The notes under the pieces: model-generated
Told to the model about the DNA's origin: nothing
Seen by the model: the letters and a program-made list of their open reading frames with translations, nothing else
Database searches by the model: none
Position numbers and translations under genes: made by a program
NCBI GenBank assembly: GCA_040374085.1
Contig: JBEIVB010000009.1
Location: 1-46,044 of the forward strand
Length of the DNA stretch: 46,044 nucleotides
Origin: JBEIVB01 sp040374085
Lineage (GTDB): Bacteria; Bacteroidota; Bacteroidia; UBA4408
Direction: 5' to 3'
Part shown: piece by piece, positions 39,534 through 46,044 of the stretch
Layout of the letters: the number at the start of each line of letters is the position of its first letter
How positions within the stretch are numbered: position 1 is the stretch's first letter

Positions 39534-40228
39534 TGAAGGAATCTGAGCAGGTGGTGGTTGAGGCTCACAATCTGAATGTATTTCAGCAAAGCAATTTGGT
39601 GCTTTCTGAGGTATCGTTTCGGGTGTTGGCCGGAGAGTTTGTTTATTTGGTTGGCAAGACCGGTAGTGGTAAAAGCAGTTTGCTTAAAATGCTCTACGCC
39701 GATTTGCCCGTTCAAACCGGTGCAGGAAAACTCTCGGTATGTGGATACGACATGACCCGTTTGAAGCGTTCCGAAGTACCCGCACTCAGAAGAACCTTGG
39801 GCATAGTATTTCAGGACTTTCAGTTGTTGTCTGATCGCTCTGTGTTGGAAAACCTAATGTTTGTCCTTCGCGCTACCGATTGGAAAGATGCTGCCGCCAT
39901 GCGTCAGCGCTGTCAGGAGGTATTGGGCATGGTAGATTTGGGCAGCAAGGGTCAAAAACTGCCGTTTCAGCTGTCGGGTGGAGAGCAACAGCGTTTGGCC
40001 ATTGCACGGGCCTTGTTGAACCAGCCTAAGTTGGTATTGGCCGATGAACCCACCGGAAACCTCGATCCTCAAACATCAAACGACATTGTAAAATTGCTTC
40101 GCGATTTGAGCAAACAGGGAACCGCCGTTATCATGGCTTCCCACGATTTTTCTTCCATTCAACAATCCCCTGCACGCATGCTCAGCTGCGATGGTGGGCG
40201 CCTTTACGACAGTTTAATTACCCTCTGA
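39533..40228 (+). CDS. ftsE: ABC transporter ATP-binding protein, FtsE-like
   Basis: ATPase of 231 residues. Motifs: Walker A GKTGSGKS at 41-48, Q-loop LGIVFQDFQLL, signature LSGGEQQRLAIARAL, Walker B KLVLADEPTGNLD and switch His in MASHDFSS. The 'FQDFQLLSDRSVLENLMFVL' stretch is that of FtsE, which with FtsX controls cell-wall hydrolases at the septum. No ftsX follows; the 3' end instead overlaps a convergent glycosyltransferase gene by 11 nt. LolD-type ATPases are closely related, so the assignment rests on overall resemblance. Confidence 0.82.
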   Translation: MKESEQVVVEAHNLNVFQQSNLVLSEVSFRVLAGEFVYLVGKTGSGKSSLLKMLYADLPVQTGAGKLSVCGYDMTRLKRSEVPALRRTLGIVFQDFQLLSDRSVLENLMFVLRATDWKDAAAMRQRCQEVLGMVDLGSKGQKLPFQLSGGEQQRLAIARALLNQPKLVLADEPTGNLDPQTSNDIVKLLRDLSKQGTAVIMASHDFSSIQQSPARMLSCDGGRLYDSLITL

Positions 40229-41336
40229 GCATACCCATCAGGGTGTTGAGCCCGGCGCGGTTGGAGAACAAACCTTCTTCCAGCTCTTTTCGGGTATGTA
40301 TTTCTTTTATATCAAAATTTTGGGTAAAAAGCCAATTGGTTTTTTCGCGAAACGCAGCGGCATCTTGTGCGATGTGGCAATACGATTCCAGTCCCGTGCC
40401 TTCTACCATGGGGCTGTTCACCAAACAGTGTCGTCCCGAGAACAGGGCCGCCAGGAGTTTGAGTTTGATTCCTGTAGATTGAAAAGAAGGCAGAATGTTG
40501 ATATGGGCCTCTTTTATCCATTCCATGATTTGTGCATTGCTCACGCCTTGCCGCAGTTCCACATTCGGTTGATGGCGTACCGCTTCCACCAGCTCTTTTC
40601 CGGCGTTGTTGCCGGCAATCACCAATTTGTGTTGCAATCGGTTGAATACCTGGTGGATGAGAAAAAGCGCGGCTTCCTGATTTTCCGATACGCCTAAATT
40701 TCCATGATAGAGTGCGAAACCTCCCGAACCGGGAATGGATGAAACGTTGTCGTAGGCATGAAAAGCCGAAACCACCTGAGTATTTGGATTGGTTTTGATG
40801 AAATGCGCGGCATCGGGCCTGCTGATCACCGCCAGGGCCGATGCGTGTTTTAGGACCGGTTCAAACCGGCGCAACTTCTCTGCCTCCAACCCTAAATATT
40901 GCCGCTTAAACCAACGCCGCTCTGCCTGCGCCAATCCTTCATAATAATGATGCTCTACGTTGTGGGTGCGCACCACTATTCTTCGGTTTTCTTTTGAAGC
41001 AAGGTCTTTGAGCCATCCGCAGGAATGCAGGCCTTCCAAGATGATGGGAAAATCATCGGCATTCAGCCTATTCAAAAGTGCCTTGGATTTCCGGGTGTCC
41101 ACAATAAAAGGCAACTTCCCAAACAAGTGCAGGCTCCCCGTGGGACGTTTGTAATAATGTACTTCGGAGCACAATTCCTCCAATTCGGCAGACGGTTCTC
41201 TACCGTATTGAAATGCATGAAGGATGACCTCTGCTCCTGCCTTTTTTAATGCTTTTAGCTTGTAATAAACATCAATAACTCCACCATAATCGGCAGGAAA
41301 CGGAATGTCGAACGATACCAGGTGAAGCTTCAGCAC
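40218..41336 (-). CDS. Glycosyltransferase (GT4-like)
   Basis: A 372-residue protein if begun at a GTG that gives (M)LKLHLVSFDIPFPADYGG, which then has VIDVYYKLKALKKAGAEVIL. An ATG 84 nt upstream would add a non-homologous extension lying over the opposite lolD gene. RTHNVEHHYYEGLAQAERRW and YHGNLGVSENQEAALFLI, then QSTGIKLKLLAALFSGRHCL, are parts of the GT-B fold; the donor motif is less canonical than in the other three glycosyltransferases of this window. Substrate unknown. It is flanked by two ABC ATPase genes. Confidence 0.75.
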   Translation of the reverse strand: MLKLHLVSFDIPFPADYGGVIDVYYKLKALKKAGAEVILHAFQYGREPSAELEELCSEVHYYKRPTGSLHLFGKLPFIVDTRKSKALLNRLNADDFPIILEGLHSCGWLKDLASKENRRIVVRTHNVEHHYYEGLAQAERRWFKRQYLGLEAEKLRRFEPVLKHASALAVISRPDAAHFIKTNPNTQVVSAFHAYDNVSSIPGSGGFALYHGNLGVSENQEAALFLIHQVFNRLQHKLVIAGNNAGKELVEAVRHQPNVELRQGVSNAQIMEWIKEAHINILPSFQSTGIKLKLLAALFSGRHCLVNSPMVEGTGLESYCHIAQDAAAFREKTNWLFTQNFDIKEIHTRKELEEGLFSNRAGLNTLMGMLRG

Positions 41337-41394
41337 GAGATCGAAATTGAGGCTCGCGAAGATAGGAGAAAAGAATTTTAACGAAATTGGCGCA

Positions 41395-42069
41395 GTGGTT
41401 GAAGTAGAAAACATAAGCAAAACCTACCCTGGAGACCCACCGGTAGAGGTCTTGCGCTCGGTGAGCTTCCGCGTGGAGAGTGGACAGATAGTGGCCATTA
41501 CCGGTGCTTCCGGTGCTGGGAAATCTACCTTGCTCCAGCTCATCGGAACCCTCGATCGGCCGGATACCGGCCGGATTTTAATGGATGGGGTGGATGTGTT
41601 TGGATTGAAGTCTTCGGAACTGAGTCGCTTTCGAAACCGGGAACTGGGATTTGTGTTTCAGTTTCATCATCTTTTGGTGGAGTTTTCTGCGCTCGAGAAC
41701 GTTGCACTGCCTGCTCGCTTAGCCGGAAAATCGGCAGCAGAGGCCGAGGCTCTCGCTCAAGATCTTCTCCTTCAATTGGGCTTGCAGCATCGTGTGCATC
41801 ACCGTCCAACCGCACTCAGCGGTGGTGAGCAACAACGCGTTGCCATTGCACGAGCCCTCATCAACAACCCAAAAGTCGTATTGGCCGATGAACCCTCCGG
41901 AAACCTTGACTCAGCCAATGCAGAAGCCCTGCACGACCTTTTCTTTCAACTGCGCGAAGCAAGAGGTCAAACCTTCATCATCGTTACCCACAATTCACAA
42001 CTAGCGCTTCGCTCAGACCGTGTTCTGAGCATGAAGGCTGGTTCAATCGTCGAACCCGAAACCATTTAA
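41395..42069 (+). CDS. lolD: ABC transporter ATP-binding protein, LolD-like
   Basis: ATPase of about 224 residues from a GTG start giving (M)VEVENISKTYPGDPPVEVL. Motifs: Walker A GASGAGKS (37-44), FRNRELGFVFQFHHLLVEFS with the Q-loop, signature LSGGEQQRVAIARAL, Walker B VVLADEPSGNLDS, switch region VTHNSQLALRSD. The phrase 'FQFHHLLVEFSALENVALP' is typical of LolD, which powers release of lipoproteins from the inner membrane. No LolC/LolE permease lies next to it. A TTG upstream would extend it by 16 residues over the intergenic region. fabD follows after 8 nt. Confidence 0.83.
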   Translation: MVEVENISKTYPGDPPVEVLRSVSFRVESGQIVAITGASGAGKSTLLQLIGTLDRPDTGRILMDGVDVFGLKSSELSRFRNRELGFVFQFHHLLVEFSALENVALPARLAGKSAAEAEALAQDLLLQLGLQHRVHHRPTALSGGEQQRVAIARALINNPKVVLADEPSGNLDSANAEALHDLFFQLREARGQTFIIVTHNSQLALRSDRVLSMKAGSIVEPETI

Positions 42070-42077
42070 CCATACTT

Positions 42078-42959
42078 ATGAAAAACGCTTTTATTTTCCC
42101 TGGCCAAGGTTCCCAGTTTGTGGGCATGGGCCAGAATTTGTACAACGAGCATTCAGTTGCCAAAGACCTAATGGAAAGGGCCAACGATTTGCTTGGATTT
42201 CGCATCACAGATGAAATGTTTTCGGGAACCGACGAGGGCCTAAAACAAACCCGTGTAACCCAACCCGCTATATTCTTGCACAGCGTGGCACTTGCTGCCA
42301 CCATGTCGAAAGACCTAACTCCCCAAATGGTTGCCGGACATTCGCTGGGAGAGTTTTCAGCACTGGTGGCAAACCAAACCTTGCGTTTCGAAGATGCGCT
42401 CTTGCTGGTTTCCAAACGTGCCCTTGCCATGCAGGAGGCCTGCGAGCGCCAACCATCCACTATGGCCGCCATTCTCGGACTCGACGATGCTGTTGTAGAG
42501 CGCATCTGTGCCGAAACCACAGAAGGAATTGTGGTGGCCGCAAATTACAACTGTCCGGGGCAACTGGTCATCAGCGGCTCGGTTCCGGCTGTTGAGGCGG
42601 CTTGCGAGCGATTGAAAGCAGCCGGTGCAAAAAGAGCATTGGTGTTGCCCGTAGGCGGAGCTTTTCATAGCCCGCTTATGATGCCGGCCCAGGAAAAACT
42701 CGAGCAAGCCATTCGCGCCACACCGTTTCAAACACCCATTTGCCCCATATACCAAAACGTAACTGCCGAGCCCGTTACCGATCCCGCTGCCATTCAGGAG
42801 AACCTTATTCTGCAGCTCACCGCGCCGGTGCGTTGGACGCAAACGGTAGAAGCCATGCTGCGCGATGGCGCCACCCATTTTGTTGAGGTTGGCCCCGGAA
42901 AAGTGCTGCAGGGCTTGGTTAAGAAAGTGAACAAAGATGTGGAGGCGGTTTCGGCTTAA
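42078..42959 (+). CDS. fabD: Malonyl-CoA:ACP transacylase FabD
   Basis: Loads malonyl onto acyl carrier protein for fatty acid synthesis. The 293-residue product starts MKNAFIFPGQGSQFVGMGQN (motif FPGQGSQ), has the active-site serine Ser89 in VAGHSLGEFSALV, the conserved CERQPSTMAAILGL region and VGGAFHSPLMMPA with the catalytic His, and ends with HFVEVGPGKVLQGLVKKV. Length is normal. Other fab genes are not adjacent; it follows lolD and converges on the photolyase gene with stops overlapping by 3-4 nt. Confidence 0.95.
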   Translation: MKNAFIFPGQGSQFVGMGQNLYNEHSVAKDLMERANDLLGFRITDEMFSGTDEGLKQTRVTQPAIFLHSVALAATMSKDLTPQMVAGHSLGEFSALVANQTLRFEDALLLVSKRALAMQEACERQPSTMAAILGLDDAVVERICAETTEGIVVAANYNCPGQLVISGSVPAVEAACERLKAAGAKRALVLPVGGAFHSPLMMPAQEKLEQAIRATPFQTPICPIYQNVTAEPVTDPAAIQENLILQLTAPVRWTQTVEAMLRDGATHFVEVGPGKVLQGLVKKVNKDVEAVSA

Positions 42960-44275
42960 CTGAACAGCGTTTTTTCTTCTACCGATTCTCCGCTCAAAGC
43001 CGATTTGTATCGGGTTATGGCCCGCTGCCGGGCAAAGGCATGATCGACCATGGGCTGAGGATATGTTGAGGTGCCGTATTCCGGCACCCAGCGCTTTATG
43101 TAGCTTGCCTGAGGATCGAATTTTCGCGCCTGTTCGCTGGGGTTAAACACACGGAAATAAGGAGCAGCATCGCATCCTGTTCCGGCGGCCCATTGCCAGC
43201 CACCGTTGTTGCTCGAAAGCTCGAAATCCATCAGGTGCGCGGCAAACCAAGCCTCTCCAAGCCTCCAGTCGAGAAGGAGATGCTTACACAGAAAACTCGC
43301 CGTAACCATGCGCACGCGGTTGTGCATGAAGCCGGTGGCCGCCAACTCGCGCATGCCGGCATCTACAATGGGATAACCGGTGGTTCCTTCGCACCAACGT
43401 TTGTAATGCTCGGGGTTGTTTTCCCAAACAATGGCTTGATAGGCGCGCTTAAACGGTTTGTCTACCTCTGGAAAATTCCATAAGATCATCATATAAAACT
43501 CCCTCCAAATGAGTTCGTTTAACCACGATTCACTCTGAGGTATGGCCAAGGCAACCAGTTTGCGTATGCTGATGGTGCCGAACCGAAGGTGAACGCTGAT
43601 GCGCGAAGTTCCGGCAACCGCAGGGAAATCGCGCTGCGCACCATAGGCTTTTAAAAGCGCAGGGGCGGGTTGAGGGGGAAAGGGTAGGGGAGCCGGCCAC
43701 TGACTTAGGCCCACCTGCCTGGCTTGCGGCCAATGCTGTTCGGTGGTTTTGTGCAGCTTGTCCAACATCGATTCCGATGCACATGCTTTGAGCATCTCCG
43801 GTTTCAGTTGACTTTTCCAACGCTTGCTGTAAGGCGTAAACACCGTGTAGGGCAAGCCATCGGGTTTCACAACTTCCGAACGCTCAAAAACAACTTGATC
43901 TTTATATGAGGTAAAAGCAATGCTGTTTGCACGTGCCCACTCATGAACGGCTTCATCTCTCTGGCGAGCATAGGGCTCATAGTCGTGGTTGCAGGCGATG
44001 GAGGTTATGGCATGTTTGCGTTTTAGCTCTTGCAAAACCTGCAAGGGTTTGCCGTAAAACACCCACAAGGTTCCTCCGGCTTGTTTACACTGCTCGTTTA
44101 TGGCTGCCAGAGCCGATGCGATGAACTCTACCCGCCGATCGCCGGGCTGCAGATGATCGAGAATATCCGAATCGAATATGAAGATGGGCTGAACGGGGCC
44201 GCCCTGGCTGAGGGCCCGGTGGAGCCCGTGGTTGTCATCGAGACGCAAATCGCGCCGAAACCAAAAGATGTGCAT
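42956..44275 (-). CDS. phr: Deoxyribodipyrimidine photolyase (cryptochrome/photolyase family)
   Basis: Light-dependent repair enzyme for cyclobutane pyrimidine dimers, 439 residues. The N-terminal Rossmann domain is MHIFWFRRDLRLDDNHGLHR. The C-terminal FAD domain shows TSRISVHLRFGTISIRKLVA, WLNELIWREFYMMILWNFPE, and the strongly conserved GYPIVDAGMRELAATGFMHN and RMVTASFLCKHLLLDWRLGE, ending with DAAPYFRVFNPSEQARKFDP. Intact length suggests function. I use the ATG MHIFWF; 30 upstream in-frame codons lie over the promoter region of the divergent hydratase gene. No -7 consensus was seen before it. Confidence 0.93.
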   Translation of the reverse strand: MHIFWFRRDLRLDDNHGLHRALSQGGPVQPIFIFDSDILDHLQPGDRRVEFIASALAAINEQCKQAGGTLWVFYGKPLQVLQELKRKHAITSIACNHDYEPYARQRDEAVHEWARANSIAFTSYKDQVVFERSEVVKPDGLPYTVFTPYSKRWKSQLKPEMLKACASESMLDKLHKTTEQHWPQARQVGLSQWPAPLPFPPQPAPALLKAYGAQRDFPAVAGTSRISVHLRFGTISIRKLVALAIPQSESWLNELIWREFYMMILWNFPEVDKPFKRAYQAIVWENNPEHYKRWCEGTTGYPIVDAGMRELAATGFMHNRVRMVTASFLCKHLLLDWRLGEAWFAAHLMDFELSSNNGGWQWAAGTGCDAAPYFRVFNPSEQARKFDPQASYIKRWVPEYGTSTYPQPMVDHAFARQRAITRYKSALSGESVEEKTLFS

Positions 44276-44334
44276 ACGGTATTGTGTTTCAGTTAAACAG
44301 AAGGAAAGGCCAATGGTTCGGCATGGGCTTTTGT

Positions 44335-44342
44335 TACTTTTG
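44335..44342 (+). promoter_or_regulatory. -7 box TACTTTTG, 4 nt before the hydratase ATG
   Basis: Perfect TAnnTTTG followed by TTGC and ATG. As for dapD and the lipoprotein gene, the four-base gap predicts a leaderless mRNA, and it also decides the start codon of the hydratase. Confidence 0.55.
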
Positions 44343-44346
44343 TTGC

Positions 44347-45138
44347 ATGTCAACCCACGATACACCCACCATCCTCACGGAGGTTTCTCAAGGAGTCGCC
44401 ACCATCTGGCTCAATCGTCCCGAAAAGTTCAACAGCTTCAACCGGCAAATGGCGCTCGAGCTTCAGGAGGTGCTCGATCATCTGGCGCACGCATCGGAGG
44501 TTCGGGCCGTGGTGCTCTCAGGCAAAGGAAAGGCCTTTTGCGCCGGGCAGGATCTCTCTGAGGCCATAGACCCCGACGGACCGGGCATTACTCGCATCGT
44601 ATCGGAGCATTACAACCCAATTATTATGAAGCTGCGCTACTTGCCCAAACCGGTTATTGGCGTGGTGAACGGCGTTGCTGCCGGGGCCGGTGCCAACATC
44701 GCACTGGCCTGCGACATAACCCTTGCAGCCTCATCGGCCAGCTTCATTCAAGCCTTCAGCAAAATTGGACTCATCCCCGATTCGGGCGGGACCTTCTTTC
44801 TGCCTCGTTTGGTGGGAGTACAGCGCGCTGCACTCCAGATGTTTACCGGCGATAAGGTTTCGGCTACCGAGGCAGCGGCAATGGGCATGATTGCTCAGGT
44901 GCATGCCGACGACCAGCTTTGGGATGCCGCCATGAGCCTTGCCCAGCGCCTGGCTCAGATGCCTACCCAAGCCATTGCCTACACCAAGCAACTGCTCAAC
45001 GAAGGCACCCACAACCGCCTCGATCAACAGCTTGCTCAAGAAGGAGAGTGGCAAGCCAGAGCTGCAGAAACCCACGATTACCAAGAAGGCGTTGCCGCGT
45101 TTTTGGGGAAACGGCCTCCACTTTTCACCGGGAAATAA
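44347..45138 (+). CDS. paaG: Enoyl-CoA hydratase/isomerase, PaaG-like
   Basis: Crotonase-fold enzyme of 263 residues. It contains GVATIWLNRPEKFNSFNRQM, KGKAFCAGQDLSEA (oxyanion hole), VVNGVAAGAGANIALACDIT (second oxyanion Gly) and ASFIQAFSKIGLIPDSGGTF with Asp in the PDSGG loop, then LPRLVG. This run is close to PaaG, the 1,2-epoxyphenylacetyl-CoA isomerase of phenylacetate breakdown; plain enoyl-CoA hydratase is the alternative, and no other paa gene is in view. The start is fixed by the -7 box; 21 upstream in-frame codons are rejected. Its stop shares a base with the purB start (TAATG). Confidence 0.82.
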   Translation: MSTHDTPTILTEVSQGVATIWLNRPEKFNSFNRQMALELQEVLDHLAHASEVRAVVLSGKGKAFCAGQDLSEAIDPDGPGITRIVSEHYNPIIMKLRYLPKPVIGVVNGVAAGAGANIALACDITLAASSASFIQAFSKIGLIPDSGGTFFLPRLVGVQRAALQMFTGDKVSATEAAAMGMIAQVHADDQLWDAAMSLAQRLAQMPTQAIAYTKQLLNEGTHNRLDQQLAQEGEWQARAAETHDYQEGVAAFLGKRPPLFTGK

Positions 45139-46044
45139 TGGCAATAAATTTAGGCCGCCTTGGCGCACTCTCTCCGGTTGATGGTCGTTATGGCCATCAG
45201 ACCGAATCGCTGCAACCCTTTTTTTCCGAGTTTGCCCTCATGCACTACAGGGCAAAGGTGGAGGTAGCCTATTGGCTGGCTCTTTCCAAACTGCCCCTTC
45301 CACCATTTCAACAATTGCCACCCAACCTAGATGCCCATTTGATGGCGCTGGTAAAGGATTTCAGTGAGGCAGATGCGCTCCGCATCAAAGCCCTGGAACA
45401 GGAAACCAACCACGATGTAAAGGCCTTGGAGTATTGGTTGAAAGAGCGCATGGCACCTTTGGTTCCTCCGGCTTGCCTGGAGTTTGTGCATTTTGGCCTT
45501 ACCTCGCAAGACGTGAACAACACCGCCATTCCATTGGCACTGAAAGACTACGCAGAGGGCCTCTTGTGGCCAGCATTGGATCGTTTGATGGCGCGTCTGG
45601 AGGCATTGTCTGTCGATTGGGAAGAAGTTCCCATGCTGGCCCGAACCCACGGGCAGCCGGCCTCTCCAACCCGCCTCGGAAAAGAGGTGTTGGTGTTTGT
45701 AGAGCGTTTGCGCGGACAATTGGCGTTGTGGAAAGCCATTCCATACCGCGCCAAATTCGGAGGGGCAACCGGAAACTTCAACGCGCATCATGTTGCCTTT
45801 CCCGAAGTGGATTGGGTAGCCTTCTCCAATGAGTTTGTGCACAAGCTGGGCTTGGAGCGTACCGCTGTTACCACCCAAATTGAACCCTACGATATGCTGG
45901 CGGCCTGGCTGGATGCGCATCGCCGCGTAAACACCATTCTCCTCGACTTGTGCAGAGATGTGTGGCAATACATCTCCATGGAGTACTTCTTGCAGAAAAC
46001 CAAGGCAGGTGAGGTGGGCTCCTCGGCTATGCCTCATAAGGTTA
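45138..46044 (+). CDS. purB: Adenylosuccinate lyase, N-terminal part (runs off window)
   Basis: Splits adenylosuccinate and SAICAR in purine synthesis. The frame stays open from the ATG to the right edge (302 codons). It begins MAINLGRLGALSPVDGRYGH and carries FVHFGLTSQDVNNTAIPLAL, ARTHGQPASPTRLGKEVLVF and, at the very edge, GEVGSSAMPHKV, the start of the fumarase-superfamily signature GSSxMPxK(V)N. Resemblance is to the PurB form of E. coli (LSPVDGRY), which is longer than the Bacillus form. The 3' end is missing only because the window stops. Confidence 0.94.
   Translation, partial: MAINLGRLGALSPVDGRYGHQTESLQPFFSEFALMHYRAKVEVAYWLALSKLPLPPFQQLPPNLDAHLMALVKDFSEADALRIKALEQETNHDVKALEYWLKERMAPLVPPACLEFVHFGLTSQDVNNTAIPLALKDYAEGLLWPALDRLMARLEALSVDWEEVPMLARTHGQPASPTRLGKEVLVFVERLRGQLALWKAIPYRAKFGGATGNFNAHHVAFPEVDWVAFSNEFVHKLGLERTAVTTQIEPYDMLAAWLDAHRRVNTILLDLCRDVWQYISMEYFLQKTKAGEVGSSAMPHKV

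Noticed and set aside
44276..44365. 30-residue extension of the photolyase
   Set aside because: The extension has no similarity to photolyases, which start at MHIFWFRRDLRL, and it overlaps the opposite promoter and start.

Overview
This window reads as a chromosomal stretch of a Bacteroidota bacterium, most likely Flavobacteriales or close to them. Support comes from three secreted proteins with type IX secretion (T9SS) C-terminal sorting domains, a DUF2027/Smr-type protein, a patatin fused to an outer-membrane barrel, a two-gene 5'-nucleotidase, a LuxC-type acyl-CoA reductase opposite a dicluster ferredoxin, near absence of Shine-Dalgarno sequences, and repeated Bacteroidota -7 promoter boxes (TAnnTTTG) before genes. 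No rRNA, tRNA, CRISPR array, phage or insertion sequence is visible. The region looks like dense core genome, with many 1-20 nt gene overlaps.

Layout. 1-1.2 kb (minus): start of a DUF2027/Smr protein behind an ICMT-like methyltransferase. 1.2-6.8 kb (plus): START-like protein, LptF/LptG permease, two glycosyltransferases, rimM, trmN6. 6.8-9.0 kb (minus): saccharopine dehydrogenase-like protein and a T9SS cargo. 9.1-14.6 kb (plus): dapD, glycosyltransferase, BamA-like barrel, asparagine synthase. 14.6-16.0 kb (minus): lipoprotein and smpB. 16.2-18.9 kb (plus): nuoABCD only. 18.9-21.1 kb (plus): secreted protein, methylmalonyl-CoA epimerase, KirBac channel. 21.2-25.4 kb (minus): tight operon luxC-like, class IV aminotransferase, DUF2520, kdsC, ubiA. 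25.4-30.6 kb (plus): ferredoxin, cystathionine beta-synthase, BtuF-like protein, patatin-barrel, Cys/Lys-rich secreted peptide. 30.6-34.4 kb (minus): thioesterase, large BNR-repeat T9SS protein, YjjG-like HAD. 34.6-40.2 kb (plus): split 5'-nucleotidase, dnaA, lipoprotein, small conserved protein, ftsE-like ATPase. 40.2-46 kb: glycosyltransferase (minus), lolD, fabD, photolyase (minus), paaG-like hydratase and the start of purB.

Together the genes cover envelope building (LptF/G, LolD, KdsC, BamA-like barrels, glycosyltransferases, UbiA lipid synthesis), central metabolism (complex I part, methylmalonyl-CoA, lysine/DAP, sulfur amino acids, purines, fatty acids) and replication initiation.

The most interesting observations concern gene expression rather than a foreign island. 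Several -7 boxes end exactly 4 nt before the ATG, which predicts leaderless mRNAs. Two -7 boxes face each other 5 bp apart between luxC and the ferredoxin gene. The lipoprotein gene after dnaA begins inside the dnaA terminator and has no usable in-frame ATG unless a T-tract indel or slippage is invoked. I did not find a clear novel multi-gene defence or mobile system here.
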